This document shows positions 21,546-33,319 of a DNA stretch of 64,000 nt, in pieces. Both the position numbers and the translations under genes were made by a program. This stretch comes from Paguma larvata (lineage: Eukaryota; Chordata; Mammalia; Carnivora; Viverridae): positions 16,697,370 through 16,761,369 of the forward strand of contig CM057843.1 in assembly GCA_030068075.1 (NCBI GenBank), read 5' to 3'. Position 1 is the stretch's first letter; every line of letters begins with the position of its first letter. The notes below the pieces were generated by a model. The model worked only from the letters and a program-made list of their open reading frames with translations, ran no database searches and was not told the DNA's origin.

Positions 21546-22229
21546 CCGCTCAACTCTACCGAGAGAATCAGTGATAATTGGGTACCTTCTTCTATCTGAC
21601 TGCCTTTGTCCTTACAGATTAGAGACTGAAGGGTTCACTGGGGATGACAGAAAAAGATGGCATTTGTTCCTTGGGGGATCTCCTCGTAAAGCTTCCTACT
21701 TGCATCTATGAGCAGAGGAAGGAAATCCAATTTGTTTCCTAGCCGTAGCCTTCAGGGACCCTGTGGTTTATGTATGATTCCATCACTCTCTTCCTCTCCT
21801 GTGGTCTTTGCAGCTCAAGGCTTCAGCTGCTGTTAAGTTCTGCCCTCCGTTTGGTTTCTTCACCTCTGCTAAGAACCATCTCTTCACAAGAGCAGCGGAC
21901 GAAGGACGCATGAAGTTAGAAGGGGTGCGGCCCGCCAGCAACTACTGGTGGGAAGTTGGGCCTCCTTTCCTTCACTTGTAAAATCCAAGGGACAGTCTCT
22001 AAGGTCCACTTTGAGGTTTACAATATGATCCCTCAGGAGGCGCTTCCCTTAGCCCTTGACCGAGGATTTTTCCAAGGTCCTCTCTGCCCTGTTTCCTCTC
22101 TGTCCACGCTCTCATTTCATGGGTCTTACACACCGAGGTGAGAACAACATCATAAACCGGACCAGACAAATTCTTCTGATGCCAAGGCTTTCGGCGGTGC
22201 TGGCGTAGGCGTCATAGAGACTCCCCTCC
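21546..22229. other. Unassigned unique sequence
   Basis: No gene or named repeat. A 61-codon frame at 21956 is unremarkable. Confidence 0.5.
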
Positions 22230-22640
22230 AGAGAATTTTCTAAAGTAAATTCATTCATCCATCCATCTATCCAAGAAATAATTTCTGCACCCCTACTATG
22301 CGTAAGGTCTCCTGTCAGACATTGGGAGTATACATGGTCTGGACCCTCATGGAGCTGGCAGGAAGAACGTTACTAAACAAAGAAAAATCACAGAAGTCAG
22401 TGTAAGAATATCACAGTGACAGGTACCATCGAAGGGAAGTATACAGTGGTGTGAGAACAGACACTGTTGGTGTGGGGGTTGACCTAACCGGAACAGTTAG
22501 TGGGGACTTTCCTGAAGAAACACCAGGTTCACCAGAGCACGAGTGCAAAGGGTGTTCTAGGCAAGAGGAATGGCATATGCAAAGGTCCTGTGGCAAGAGG
22601 TAGCATCGCATGCTCTAGGTCCAAAAGCTCAGTGTGCTTG
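22230..22640 (-). mobile_element. L2 LINE fragment, antisense
   Basis: Order of phrases: 'attcattcatccatccatct', 'cacccctactatgcgtaagg', 'ctcatggagctggcaggaag', 'gtgttctaggcaagaggaat' and 'gcatatgcaaaggtcctgtg'. This is the classic antisense L2 3' end. Confidence 0.8.
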
Positions 22641-23599
22641 TTGTGCAGAAAATATAGAGAAGTCAGGGATGACAAGGAAAGGAGGGAGAACAGAAGTCAG
22701 ACATCTTAACCTCCTCCCGAAGACTGTTTCCCCCCAGTTGGAACTCCTCAACGTGATTCTTCCTTAAACAACCTATGAAAACTTTAGCTTGGAGAAAGGA
22801 CAATTAAAATTCATTAGGATTTGTTGTTGTTTTTGCGTTTTTGTTTTTTGTTTTTGTTTTTGTTTTTTTAAATCCTTTCTACATAACTGTGCTAGGAGAC
22901 TTCTTTGGAATCAAGAAGAAAGTCTCCATCCGTTGTCAATTGGCACCAAGGCCTGGCCATAAGGCGTCCAGCAAAGAATTCATTCTCGTCCTCCCCTTCC
23001 TGGCCATGCCGCAGAGGATGGCTGTGTGTGTTCTGGCAAACGTCCCGCCCCCAGTCAACCAAATGAAGCTGTGCAGAGTGAATACAAAGCATTCGCTAGA
23101 GAAAGAACGCCAGAGAATCAGAGATGCGACCAAAAGCTAGAAGGCTCTGTCTTTCGTTGCTCTGAGAGATAACTCAGAGGCCATTTTCCTCTGGAGAAAT
23201 AATATAATCCACAGAGGGCTGGAAGTCCCAAAATAAAGTTTAAGGGAAAAAAATAAATAAATGGAGGTGATTCAAAAAAACAGTGGTGATTACCCATTCT
23301 TTCCCCATTCTGGGTGACTCACGCTGGGTCAATAATCCAAATGACTTTCTTCTCATTAGTCCCAAATTGGAAAACTTTGCCAGGGTCGTAAGAAGGAGAG
23401 TTGATGTGTATTAGCTGAATTCAGCTTCATGGATGCTACGTGTCCCCACAAGCTTGAAATAAAATACCTGCTTTACAGACCATCTCGAATTCTCCGTGGC
23501 GGAGGAGATAACTGAGCAGACTATGGGGAGCGGGGGGTGTTTCTAAGCAAACGAACAAAAATGTCCCTTTGCCTCCATCACATGGAATTTAAGATGCTG
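22641..23599. other. Unassigned sequence with a T/G simple run
   Basis: A (TTTTTG)n-like run is at 22821-22870. The remainder, including open frames of 65-99 codons around 22841-23140, matches no family that I recognise. Confidence 0.5.
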
Positions 23600-24839
23600 G
23601 CAAGTCATTCTTGTGAAGTGTGAACGTTAGTGTGTTAATTAAACATTAAAAAAAAAAAAGGAACGAAATCTGCTTGACAGTTATTTTAAGAGTCTGGCGT
23701 ATATATTTTTCCTTCATCCAAAGAGCTCAACATTGGCTTAAGTGGATATTAATTGAAAAAGTTCACCTCAAGAGTGTGATTAAGCCTGGAAAATCTTAGG
23801 CAATAGGGGAATTTTTCATAAAATTATGACCGAGTGGAAATGGTGTTATAATGGAAGTCTGTGTATAACGGGCACCATTAAAATTATAGATGTATATATT
23901 TGAGCACCGGCAGGTAACCGACTCACGGGGTTACAGTGCTGCGAAGGGCTGCTGGTGCTATTATAAGATACAGGCGCAAAGCTCAAGTCATCCAAATTCC
24001 TAAATAGAATTACACTTAGATTAAAAAATATTCTTGCCCTCATTATGCACCAGGCACAGTTTGGATCTTATAATCAACTTCTCCATGCGCAGGCTTTGCC
24101 TACCTCGTAATGGGTAATCCGATTCCTACGTAATGGGATCAGAGGATATCCAAAATAGGAAGGGGACTCTGATTTCCTAGTTTATCTTTCGTGCAAAATT
24201 CGTAAGGGAAACAAACAAACACGAAGAACAGCAATCTTGTAAATCCCGCGTGGCAGTGGCTTAGGTGATCTGCAGATACGCCGTCCAGGATGGAGGCCAA
24301 AACTCCAGTGTCTTAAGTCTGGTAGTCTCCACGGTTTAGGATTTCATTTCTCTTCTGGTCTGCTTCTAGCCTGCAGTTTATAGGGTATCCTAGAATTTTT
24401 ATGTAAGGGGAGAGTAAGGGTGTCCCTTTGGTTGCAGGATAGGAGTCGGTAGGTAAAAAAGGGCTTCTCACCCTGGAATGTGGATCTGGGGGTCTTATGG
24501 GTATGGATTCCCATCTATCGGGTCTGGGATGTGGCTCAAGGAAACTCCCAGATCCCGGCACCCCACTTTGAGGACCAAGGCATTAAGAGGATGTGGCTCA
24601 CAGCTGGACTGGCGTGAAGACACCAAATGTCACACAGGTTGTCTGTTTATGTGGAAAGCCTCTGGGATGACTGTTGAAGGTCAGGGGTACCTCCTCCCTT
24701 GGCTTGCCTCCTGACCGATTTCAGTGACAAAAGGGTATCAAATATAACTGGGAGATCCATCAGTAGGATCTAGACTCAATCCGTCTGGAAACATCATCCA
24801 CCCACCTTCTGGGATTCACCCAGCCTCCCGAACTGTATG
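23600..24839. other. Unique sequence, possible conserved element near 23650-23900
   Basis: About 250 bases rich in homeodomain-type TAATT/ATTA cores (for example 'gatattaattgaaaaag' and 'ccattaaaattatag'), with no named repeat. The rest of the stretch is featureless to me. Confidence 0.3.
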
Positions 24840-25016
24840 TTTATTTCTTTCATTAGATTTGGGAAACTTTCAGCCATTTTTTTTCCGAGGACCTTTTCCT
24901 CTCTTCTTCCAGAATTACCAATGGCGTGAATGTGAGATCTTGTTATAGTCCTACCGGTGCCTGAAGGGGAAGCTCTGCTTATTTTTTTTTTCCTCTCTGT
25001 TGGTCAGATTGGATTT

Positions 25017-25224
25017 TTTTTTTTTTAATGTGTATTTTATCTTTGGGAGAAAGACGAGTGCGAGTGGGGGAGGGGCAGAGAGAGAGGGAGGCACAGAATC
25101 TGAAGCAGGCTCCAGGCTCTTGAGCTGTCAGCACAGAGCTTGATGTGGGGCTCAAACCCACGAGCTGTGAGTTCATGACCCGAGCTGAAATCGGATGCTC
25201 AACCTACTGAGCCACCCAGGCGCC
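25017..25224 (-). mobile_element. SINEC (CAN-SINE), feline type, in L1
   Basis: A reversed copy ending GAGCCACCCAGGCGCC. The flanks TTGGATTTTT (about 25009) and TGGATTTCTA (25225) give a short duplication. Nested in the antisense LINE. Confidence 0.94.
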
Positions 25225-25472
25225 TGGATTTCTACTGTTCTGTCTTCCAGTTCACTGATTCTTTCCTCTCTCTGATTCTGGTGTTGAGCCCATCCACTGA
25301 GATTTTATCAATGAATTTTCTTCCTTTTCCTTTTATATTCACTGTATTTTCCCGTTTTAAAATTGCTATTCGGTTCCACTTGGCAGAGGCTTTCTGTTTC
25401 TGCATCTGTTTTAGGCTTTTTGAAATTGCTCATTAAAGCGTTTTTATTGGGGCTGCTTCTGCCTATTATTTA

Positions 25473-25688
25473 AAAAAATATTTTTAATGTTTATTTTTGA
25501 GAGAGAGAGAGAGAGAGGCAGAACATAAGCGGGGAAGGGCAGAGAGAGAGGCAGACACAGAATCCGAAGCAGGCTCCAGGCTCTGAGCTGTCAGCACAGA
25601 GCCCGACGTGAGGCTCGAACCCACAAACCACAAGACCATGACCTGAGCCGAAGTTGGACACTTAACCGACTGAGCCGCCCAGACACCC
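25473..25688 (-). mobile_element. SINEC (CAN-SINE), feline type, in L1
   Basis: Full-length reversed copy with a clean (GA)n run. Target duplication: CTGCCTATTATTTA at 25459 and CTGCCTGACTGTTT at 25689. Confidence 0.95.
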
Positions 25689-26340
25689 CTGCCTGACTGT
25701 TTTAACATCTCCTATGTCGGCGGCGTCTTCTGTTACTCAGTTTGAGATCTCACTGGTTCCTGGTACAATGAATGGTTTTCAATTGAAACCCAGATATTTT
25801 TGTGTTATGATAGGAGGCTGTGGATCTTATCCAAACTTTCTGGTTTAACTGGGTTTTTCTAACACTGCTCTGGCAGGGGTCAGGAGTTATCTTCTTGTTT
25901 CTGCCAGACTGAGATGAAAACCCAGGTGTCCGTTGATGCTTGGGGAACAGGTGGATTCCTCCTTACTCCTGGGGTGCATAAGATTTCTAGCTCCCCCATG
26001 GTCTCCACAGACACTGTAAGGGGCCCACGGGCTTATAACTGGCCCATGGGGATAGAAGTCCTGCTCCTTACTGCCTTACTGTGGCACCACCCAAGGGGTG
26101 CCTTGGGGGATTGGGCACTTTATTACAGTGGAGGTGGGCATCTAAGGGGGAGGCCATGGTTTTTTTGGCCGGAGTAGAAAGGTCATTGTCTAAAAGTTTT
26201 CTGTCTTACTACACGGTCCCTTCCTGCTCCTTTGATTGGAGAAGGCAGGCTGTTTGTGAGTCTGTTGACATCTCCTGCTTGCTGGCTTCTCCGGCCCCGA
26301 GAGTAGAACGTTTAGTGGGAAGGATAGGGAAAAGTACCTT

Positions 26341-26710
26341 TCCGCATCTTTCCAGAAGCAGAAAGCATCCTAATTATTATTTTATTTATTATTATATTCA
26401 TCTTGTTGCCGTGATTTCACTTTCGCATCAGGGGTCACATGCAACACGCAACACACATCAGTTCACAACTTGCCTTTCTCCCTGAGCACCATGATTCTGA
26501 GAAATATCCACACCGATAGGGGAAGATCGAGGTCCTAATTTCCTTCCGACAGTTGCTGGTCCTGGCACAGGATAAATGACCTGGGTTGGTGAAGCGTGCG
26601 TGCAAACATGAATTAAACAGCCTCCAAATTCTGGCATTCAGATGACTCACTGGGACTATCTCTACATTACTTAGTTCATGTTTTTGCTTGCTTGTTTGTT
26701 TTTGTCCCAG
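26341..26710. other. Unassigned unique sequence
   Basis: No repeat recognised. A 101-codon minus frame at 26435-26740 runs into the next SINE and has no known domain. Confidence 0.45.
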
Positions 26711-26715
26711 AAGAT

Positions 26716-26894
26716 ATATTAAAAAATTTTTTTCTAACACTTATTCATTTTTGAGAGATGGAGAAACAGAGTGTGAAGAGAGAGAGGGAGACAGAGAATC
26801 CGAAGCAGGCTCCAGGCTCTGAGACATCAGCACAGAGCCTGGTGCGGGGCTCAAAGTCATGGACTATGAGATCATGACCTGAGCTGAAGTCGGG
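26716..26894 (-). mobile_element. SINEC (CAN-SINE), 5'-truncated
   Basis: Reversed. The last 30-odd bases of the tRNA-like head (the 'gactgagccacccaggcgcccc' part) are missing, and the text stops at GAAGTCGG. This may be incomplete reverse transcription or a later deletion. Confidence 0.9.
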
Positions 26895-27982
26895 ACCACA
26901 CTGTGTGTCATCAGATTCATTAGAAGTCTCCCAACGAGGTTTCTCCACGCCGTATTCGCCAGAATGGTAGCCTACACATGGTTATATAACGGTTATATAA
27001 CTTGTAATAATGTCAAGACAAGACATTGTCAAGAATGTCAAGATCACAGTGAAGCATTAAACCAAGGGTGGGATCCGTCTGAGAACAATGCCCTGTGCAG
27101 CTGTACGGGTTGCATGCCCATAAAGCTGGCCTTGTCCATGCCCGTGCCCGTGACTGAAGTAATTTCAGACAAAGAGAAGAGGGTCTTATCACTGGCTTCG
27201 CCAAGCTGACATTTATTCCGGAAGCTTGGGGAACGAGCCGCCCTTCTTGAACCAGACGGGGAGAGGGATGGAAACCAGAATAAAATCAAGATGTCGCGAC
27301 TGCAGGAGGGTGGGGAAGGGCTGTTGGTTAGGAATCAATACTGGCCAGTTTGAGTGTATGTCTCTCTGCTTGCCTCCTAGTTCACTACCTCCCCCAAGTT
27401 CCTATTTCTGGGGATAGCTCAGTTCTGCCCCTGTGTCAATTTGAGCACGTGTTTTCATTTCTCGAATTTCAATTTCCTTATTCGTGAAATTAGAATACAA
27501 GAGTGTCCCCAGAATTTGGGGTGCAGCCCTCATGACCATGTATGTCCATCACCAGAGGGTGGAATCTTGACCCTCTGCCTGGGTGATGATTGCAGCCAGT
27601 CTGTAATAGTTTCTACTCCTTCCCTATTATGTGGTCAGGGATTTCCTTGGGCTGACAAGGCCCTGGGGCATGTTAGCATGCTCTATTTCCTGCATGTGGG
27701 GGCTGAGGGAGAAGGAGGTAGGGAAAAGGCTCTGTTCCTTGTTTCCATTACAGATGGAGGGTCAGTGTGATGGAGGGAACTTTTGTGTGAAGTGTTAAGT
27801 CTTAGACTTACCATCCCCTGTACCATCGGAGTCTCAGGGACTAGAACAGTGCCCTTTCACAGTATGTATTTTGGCTCACACACTAGGCTACGTCTTAGTG
27901 CATGTGGTAGGTTGTAAGATGGCCACAGATATTTCTCCATTTTCCATGACCTTCTGTGTTACGTTGTAGCTTCTCTCATCAA
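26895..27982. other. Unassigned unique sequence
   Basis: No gene recognised. Short direct repeats 'ggttatataac' (about 26980 and 26991) and 'gtcaagacaagacattgtca' with neighbours (about 27011-27045) are a local oddity. A 109-codon plus frame at 27441-27770 has no known domain. Confidence 0.45.
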
Positions 27983-27997
27983 ACACTGGAGATTTTA

Positions 27998-28213
27998 GAA
28001 GCTCCTGGGTGGCTCAGTTGGTTAACTGTCCAACTCCTGGTTTTTGGCGCAGGTCAGGATCTCACCATTCATGAGTTTGAGTCCCACATCCGGCTCCGTG
28101 CTGACATTGTGGAACCTGCTTGACATTCCCTCTCCCTCCCCCTCTCTCTCTCTCTTTCCCTCCCCTGCTCTCTCTATCTCTCAAAAATAAATAAACTTAA
28201 CAAAATTTTTTTG
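27998..28213 (+). mobile_element. SINEC (CAN-SINE)
   Basis: Forward copy with a long (CT)n run and tail AAAAATAAATAAACTTAACA. Target duplication: ACACTGGAGATTTTA at 27983 and ACGTTGGAGATTTTA at 28214. Confidence 0.95.
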
Positions 28214-28228
28214 ACGTTGGAGATTTTA

Positions 28229-28448
28229 TCTCCACCTGTGAGTCTAGGTTGGCCTTATGCCCACTCTGGGCAATGAAACAAAGAACATTAAAAGCGTGCA
28301 ATGGAACTCTGTCCTCGCTCTGGATTTTGGAGTCGTCGAGACTGTCACAGAGCAGGCCAGACAGCTTGGAGTTGGGGGTGCTGTAGAGCTGAGGGCCTCA
28401 GAACAACCACCCTGCCAAACACCAGATACGTGAAAGAGATCATCTCTG
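28229..28448. other. Unassigned sequence
   Basis: No feature recognised. Confidence 0.5.
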
Positions 28449-28630
28449 TTAGTTTCCCATTGCTGCCATAAAACTTAGCACAAACTCAGTGTATCACAAC
28501 AATGGGGCTGATATCCCATCACCTTTTCTATATTCTGTTGATTAGCAGCAGACCGTGTGTCCTCCCCGCACTCACGGCTGTGTGAACTCTAGGAAGCAAA
28601 GATCATGGGGGGGGGGTCACCTTGAAGTCT
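28449..28630 (+). mobile_element. LTR-like medium repeat fragment
   Basis: The opening TGTTAGTTTCCCATTGCTGC with 'cataaaacttagcacaaac' resembles the start of a widespread mammalian LTR-type repeat. The remainder is too diverged to name. Confidence 0.45.
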
Positions 28631-29654
28631 GCCCATCACAACCTCCAAAGAGGTAGACAGTGAACGTACAAGATCTGCCTTCTTTGCTCTCCTCGGGTCT
28701 GTAGAAGTGAATTTTAGCCAGTCGCTCACTCTCTTCCCCAGGGTTTTTGCCCCGGAAATACTCCAGGGTAGCTGACTGTTTTCAGGCTGTCTGGATCCAA
28801 ATGGAGAGGTGTCTTGGCAATTCATAAAAATGACGCTGCGTCTCATGAGGATAACCCGAGTCGGAATCACCCTCATTGCGCTTCCGCAGAAACTGTGTCT
28901 TTCCTCTGCTTTTATTTCCATGTCTCTTAGAATGAGGCTTCTCCAGGGCCCCTCAAAGGCGGTTAAAGATGTGCTGAATTCATGTCAAGCAGGAAGATAG
29001 CACTGATATCAGGGAACAGGGTGAGAACTTACACTGAGCTAGCTGGACAAGCTTTGCCTAATAGAGCAAAATACAAATTTACTCGGAAAAGAAAAGTTGA
29101 CCGAATGCCAGCTAGAAGGCAAGTTGCATAAACAAACATGGAGAAAGAACAGAACCCAGTCACGAGCTTCCAGTTTCGATGCCAGAGAATTTTTTGTTAA
29201 AAAAACAGAGAATTGCATCTAAAGCATTCTCCCCACCCCCTCACACATCCCTCTGCTCGCCATGCGATAGTACTAAAATGAGTTAGAATGCACGTTCGCC
29301 CTGATCTCAATTTCTTTCAGCCTTTGCTCAAATTGCCTTCACAATGGTGCATCCGTATGTCCAAACAAACAGACAAGTGAGGAGATTAATGAACTGGCCT
29401 TTGACCTGCTAAGTATTTATTCCGGGGCTCAGGGGGGAATCGTGTCTGTGCCAATGAAAATCCCAAAACTGTCTCTGATAATTTGGTATTAAAGAGAGCT
29501 CTGTCAAATGCCTCTTGAGGCAGACAGAACATCGCCCTTCTCCTGACCCCAAGATTCTTAGCCCTTATGTTCCCCTCTCTCCATTCAGAAGGACTACAAC
29601 CTATTCCTTTACCATTCTTCCCCTAAAAGAGCTTTTCTTAAACAATATGAGCTG
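28631..29654. other. Unassigned unique sequence
   Basis: About 1 kb with no named repeat. A 110-codon minus frame at 28589-28921 starts beyond the repeat fragment but shows no known domain. Confidence 0.45.
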
Positions 29655-29815
29655 TCTTTTATTAAGCACTTACTACCCCAGATACTGGATTTAGCTGTTT
29701 CCATCACCATCTAACATTCTCGAGCACTCACTGTATGGAAAATAATCTTACATTCTTTCATTTAATTTTGGTGCTAGCTCTATGAAGTAGGCATTTCTAA
29801 AAGATAGAGAGTCTG
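29655..29815 (-). repeat. MIR fragment, diverged
   Basis: Reversed MIR-like order: 'cgagcactcactgtatggaa', 'tttaattttggtgctagctc' and 'tatgaagtaggcatttctaa'. The conserved core is weak, so this is tentative. Confidence 0.5.
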
Positions 29816-30199
29816 GTATTCACTCCTTCCTTGAGTAACTGTCAGAAGATGGAAGAGAAATGGGATTTATTAAGAACTTGATTAGATGAATATAGCTCTT
29901 GAAGATTTGCTCCGTGTATGTCTTGTCACAGAAGCACGGGGAAAATTGGTGCTCAAAGCCAAATGCTGTTATAAAGAGAGTCATTGTTTCTGGCCCTCTG
30001 ATCACTCCTTGAATTCATATAAGTGTATGTAATCGGCACAGGAAGGCAAGCCCTCTCTTTCTTTTGCATCCAGTACTTACCGTGTGACACTACTCTCTCT
30101 AGAGGAGAAAGGCACAGATGTGGGTCAGAAGGAGCCACAAAATACACCAGAGGAGTTGGGTACGGAGTCGAACGATGAGTCTGTTGTGGCTGTTAGTGT
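29816..30199. other. Unassigned sequence
   Basis: No exon or named repeat recognised. Confidence 0.5.
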
Positions 30200-30300
30200 C
30201 CAAGTTTGTATCCCTGTTATCACATGGCCGTCTTCTCCCTGTGTGTCTCTTCTCATTTTAAACCGATGGTAGCCATATTGGATTAACCAGCCCCAGCACA
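30200..30300 (-). mobile_element. MLT1-like LTR fragment, antisense
   Basis: 'gtccaagtttgtatccctg', 'cacatggccgtcttctccct' and 'gccatattggattaacc' are the reverse of motifs seen in the forward MLT1-like LTR at 33320-33605. Confidence 0.5.
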
Positions 30301-30861
30301 AGGGAGTTTGAAAACCAGGTAAGGCATGTAGATCTTAGTGTAAGAGCCACAGATGACCTTTGAAGGCTTCTTACGATGACACGACATGATCTATTTCCCT
30401 TGTGCAGTCATCCTGCTATCAGTGCTATTCATAAACAGGTCATTTACACCATCGGTGCTAATTATTACCCAAAAACTTGTGTGACAGATATATTGAAGCG
30501 GGGGTGAGGGTCCTCATATGAATCTAGGCTGGCCTAGATTCTGCTACAGTGAAGAACAAAGGAATATAGTTAGAGTAACGTTCTAGTTCTGTCAAGTTCA
30601 GGCTTTAACAGACTGACAACTTCCAAATGCTTCCTTCTGCACCTTCCTTCTTGGAAAGATGCTGCCATGTTGTAAGGAAGACCAAGCAGCAACGTGGAAG
30701 GGACCCCATAGAGGAGAACCAAGAACATTCACCGACAGCCCTTCCTGAACTCCCAGTGAACATCAATTCCTAGCTATGCGGGTATGGCCATTTGAGACTT
30801 TGTAATACTTCCGCCAAGACCGAAAGAAGTAGAACTACCCATCTAACCCACAGATGTGAAA
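30301..30861. other. Unassigned unique sequence
   Basis: No feature recognised. Confidence 0.5.
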
Positions 30862-30880
30862 GAATAAACTGTTGTTTCTT

Positions 30881-31070
30881 TTTTTTTTTAAGTTTATTTA
30901 TTTCTTTTGAAAGAGAGGGAAAGTGTGAGTTGGGGAGGGGCAGAGAGAGAGGGAGAGAAAGAGAATCCGTGTTAGCACAGAACCCAAGTTGAGGCTTGAA
31001 CTCGCGAATCTCGAGGTCGTGATCTGAGCCGAAGTCGGATGCTGAACTGACTGAGCCACCCAGGTGCCCT
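30881..31070 (-). mobile_element. SINEC (CAN-SINE), internally deleted
   Basis: Reversed copy missing the 'aagcaggctccaggctctga' block: the text passes from GAGAATCCG to TGTTAGCACAGAACCC. Likely target duplication 'aaactgttgtttctt' (30866) and 'aacctgttgtttctt' (about 31072). Confidence 0.92.
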
Positions 31071-31085
31071 TAACCTGTTGTTTCT

Positions 31086-31500
31086 TTAAAGCATTACATT
31101 TTGAGGTGTCGTAATGCTGTCACTATAACCTGAATCCTACTGTTTCTCCACGCGGTGTAATTTTCTGCAAGCCCTTTGTTGGGGACGTCTTTCTTTTCCT
31201 TTCTAATACTCTGTTCCCTTGAATTCATGTCACAGAACAATTGGAGCTAATCCAAGTTTCCTTCTTGCATGCGAAGCAGACATGCCTCCACCTTGGAGGA
31301 TCGATCAGGACCTGGATGGAGCTCGGGAGGAAGCAGACAGGCAACCCATTGCATAAGAGTTCTTGTCTAGAGAGAAGGGATTTCCTTTACATTGGTTTCC
31401 ATTTTCTATATCTCTACTCGGCAAACAGAGTGGTTCAATTTGAGGATCATGATCAGGTGTGGATCCATGGGAAGGTCTCCAAGAGGGCTGCTTTGGCAAA
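31086..31500. other. Unassigned unique sequence
   Basis: No repeat recognised. A 91-codon plus frame at 31241-31516 overlaps an 81-codon minus frame; neither is recognisable. Confidence 0.45.
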
Positions 31501-31501
31501 T

Positions 31502-31592
31502 ACACATTATCTATAATGCGACCCCCCCCCCAGACTTCTGATGCAAACACACGCTATCTATAATGCCCCCCCCCCGCCCCCAGGCTTCTAAG
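31502..31592. repeat. Two-copy tandem duplication with poly-C tracts
   Basis: Each copy of about 46 bases reads 'acacattatctataatgc', then a poly-C tract, then 'agacttctgatgcaa' or a close variant. The second C tract (about 31566-31581) has one G. The minus strand is therefore G-rich with two long runs. Confidence 0.85.
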
Positions 31593-32278
31593 ACTGTACT
31601 GGGAGCCACCAGGAAAGATGGCGATGTTCTCCACGCTGCCAGCACGCTCCATACACGTACTCAATCTTTAGGGTTTCGGGAGCTACAATATGCCGTAAAG
31701 ACAGCTACATATCATTTGATTCCATGCCATTTCAATCTGATTGTGCTACCATTTTATTAATTTGTAGGCTCTAGATTACATTTTAATGGCCTGGTTTGCA
31801 TTCTCCCCCTTCTATTTTTCTGGTTGATAAAATTTTAAAAGGACATCTGTTGTGCTAAAGATGACTTTTTACTTAGGACTCAAAGTCACTGGAATGTGTG
31901 CTAGCAATTTTTCTTAGGTAATAACCTCCCCTATCTTATCAAACCAGGCTTTGGTTGCAGAGGGCTTTTTAAAATTCAATTGTTGTTTAACTTTGCCATT
32001 TGTTGACTGGCTGAATGAATAACTCCCTTTCACACCTCATTCTGACTCCTCACACATTTGTCTTTAACTCTGGAGAAGTCTGAAGTCGGGAGGTCCGGCC
32101 AGAGACTAATGAGAAATTCTGATGCTATTTTACAAGATTTTTAATAAAGAATCTATTTCCTCTAGTGGATGGAGGAAGGTAAAGGGAAGTGTTGTGCCAA
32201 GATATAATTGCCGTCACCATCGATGGCAAATATTTAATGAGTGTCTCCTGGATTCAGAGTCCTGTGTTATGTCTGTGG
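31593..32278. other. Unassigned AT-rich sequence
   Basis: No exon or named repeat recognised. Confidence 0.5.
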
Positions 32279-32507
32279 CAGTGGTACTTAAGTGGGGGTC
32301 ATTTTGCCTACCCTCATTTTCCAGAGAACATTTCCAATGTCTAGAGACATTTTTAATCGTCACAACTGCGGGTGGGGAAATACTACTGTCACCTAGTGGG
32401 TGGAGGTCAGGGATACTGCTAACTATTTACAATATATAAGGCAATCGTCCTCAGCAAGAATCATCAAGCCCCAAATGTCAACATTTCTGGGTGTGAGAAA
32501 CCCTCGT
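32279..32507 (+). mobile_element. MER20 (hAT-Charlie non-autonomous)
   Basis: Nearly complete: 'gcagtggtacttaagtgggg', 'gtctagagacatttttaatc', 'cacctagtgggtggaggtca', 'gggatactgctaactattt', 'ccccaaatgtcaacatttct' and 'gtgagaaaccct'. Length about 229 fits the 219-base family. In some lineages MER20 copies have been co-opted as regulatory DNA; nothing here tests that. Confidence 0.88.
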
Positions 32508-32989
32508 GGGTGACTTTAAATCATTGAATATAGACCCTCTCGCCATGCAGCAGCACCAGAACAAATAGAAGTAGGGATGAAATATGGGTGGGATGAAGCA
32601 TGAAACACAAAGGGGTCACCACAGTCCACTGTGGTGGACTCTCACCACACACAGTGTTTCATAGAGCAAAGTCATCCATAATGAGGAAGGAGACTCACCC
32701 ATGAGACATGATGACCCCAAAGATAGAGACTGGAGGGAAAGAGAGTCCTCGTGTTTCTCTGGGTTTGGGGTGGAGTCCTCGTTTTCATTTTTTTTTTCTA
32801 TATTCCCCTCTTTCTGGACAGAAATCTCATGTATCACCATGAACTTCAAATAATCTCTTGAAGCCGATGACTCCTAAATTTCTATCTCAAGACAAGTCTT
32901 TTCTCCTCTGATGGTTTGGACTCACACACCCAAATAGGTTGATTTTATACTTCTATGTCTTGTAGATGTCACTAATATATAACATGTCC
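32508..32989. other. Unassigned sequence
   Basis: No exon or named repeat recognised. Confidence 0.5.
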
Positions 32990-33310
32990 AAAATGGAGCC
33001 CTTGATTTTCTTTCCCAAACTTGTTCCTTGGCCCCCCCCCTTCCCCCACCCCAAATATTCCCTCTTCGGTGAATGTTGCATCATCTTGCCAACTATTCAG
33101 GACAAAAACATGATTCCTCAAATTTTCTAAATATGTATATCACATAAGTAAGGTAAATGGTTACCTTCATTCTTCCCTCTTGCCCTACTTCCATCCAATC
33201 TAACTGTGATACCCACATGGACATTGGAGCGTGTCATTTCATTGTAATATCTTTAAAGGCCATCCGTGGCTCTTATGCTATGACCTACATGCCTTCTCTG
33301 TCTTTCAAAT
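32990..33310 (+). mobile_element. L2 LINE fragment (probable)
   Basis: Sense L2-like phrases: 'ccatccaatctaactgtgat', 'atctttaaaggccatccgtg' and 'tatgacctacatgccttctc'. A poly-C run is at 33032-33040. The match is moderate. Confidence 0.5.
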
Positions 33311-33319
33311 CCCCATGTG

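Larger units (their letters stand above)
24840..26340 (-). mobile_element. Old L1-type LINE, 5' half, antisense (split by two SINEs)
   Basis: The antisense text follows a known old-LINE order: 'attagatttgggaaactttc', 'cttccagttcactgattctt', 'gttgagcccatccactgag', 'gaaacccagatatttttgtg' and 'ctggtttaactgggtttttc'. SINEs at 25017 and 25473 interrupt it. Several open frames of up to 134 codons here are on the wrong strand for L1. Confidence 0.6.

Noticed and set aside
26081..26485. Plus-strand open frame of 134 codons
   Set aside because: It lies on antisense LINE sequence for most of its length; the strand is opposite to the LINE's own genes.
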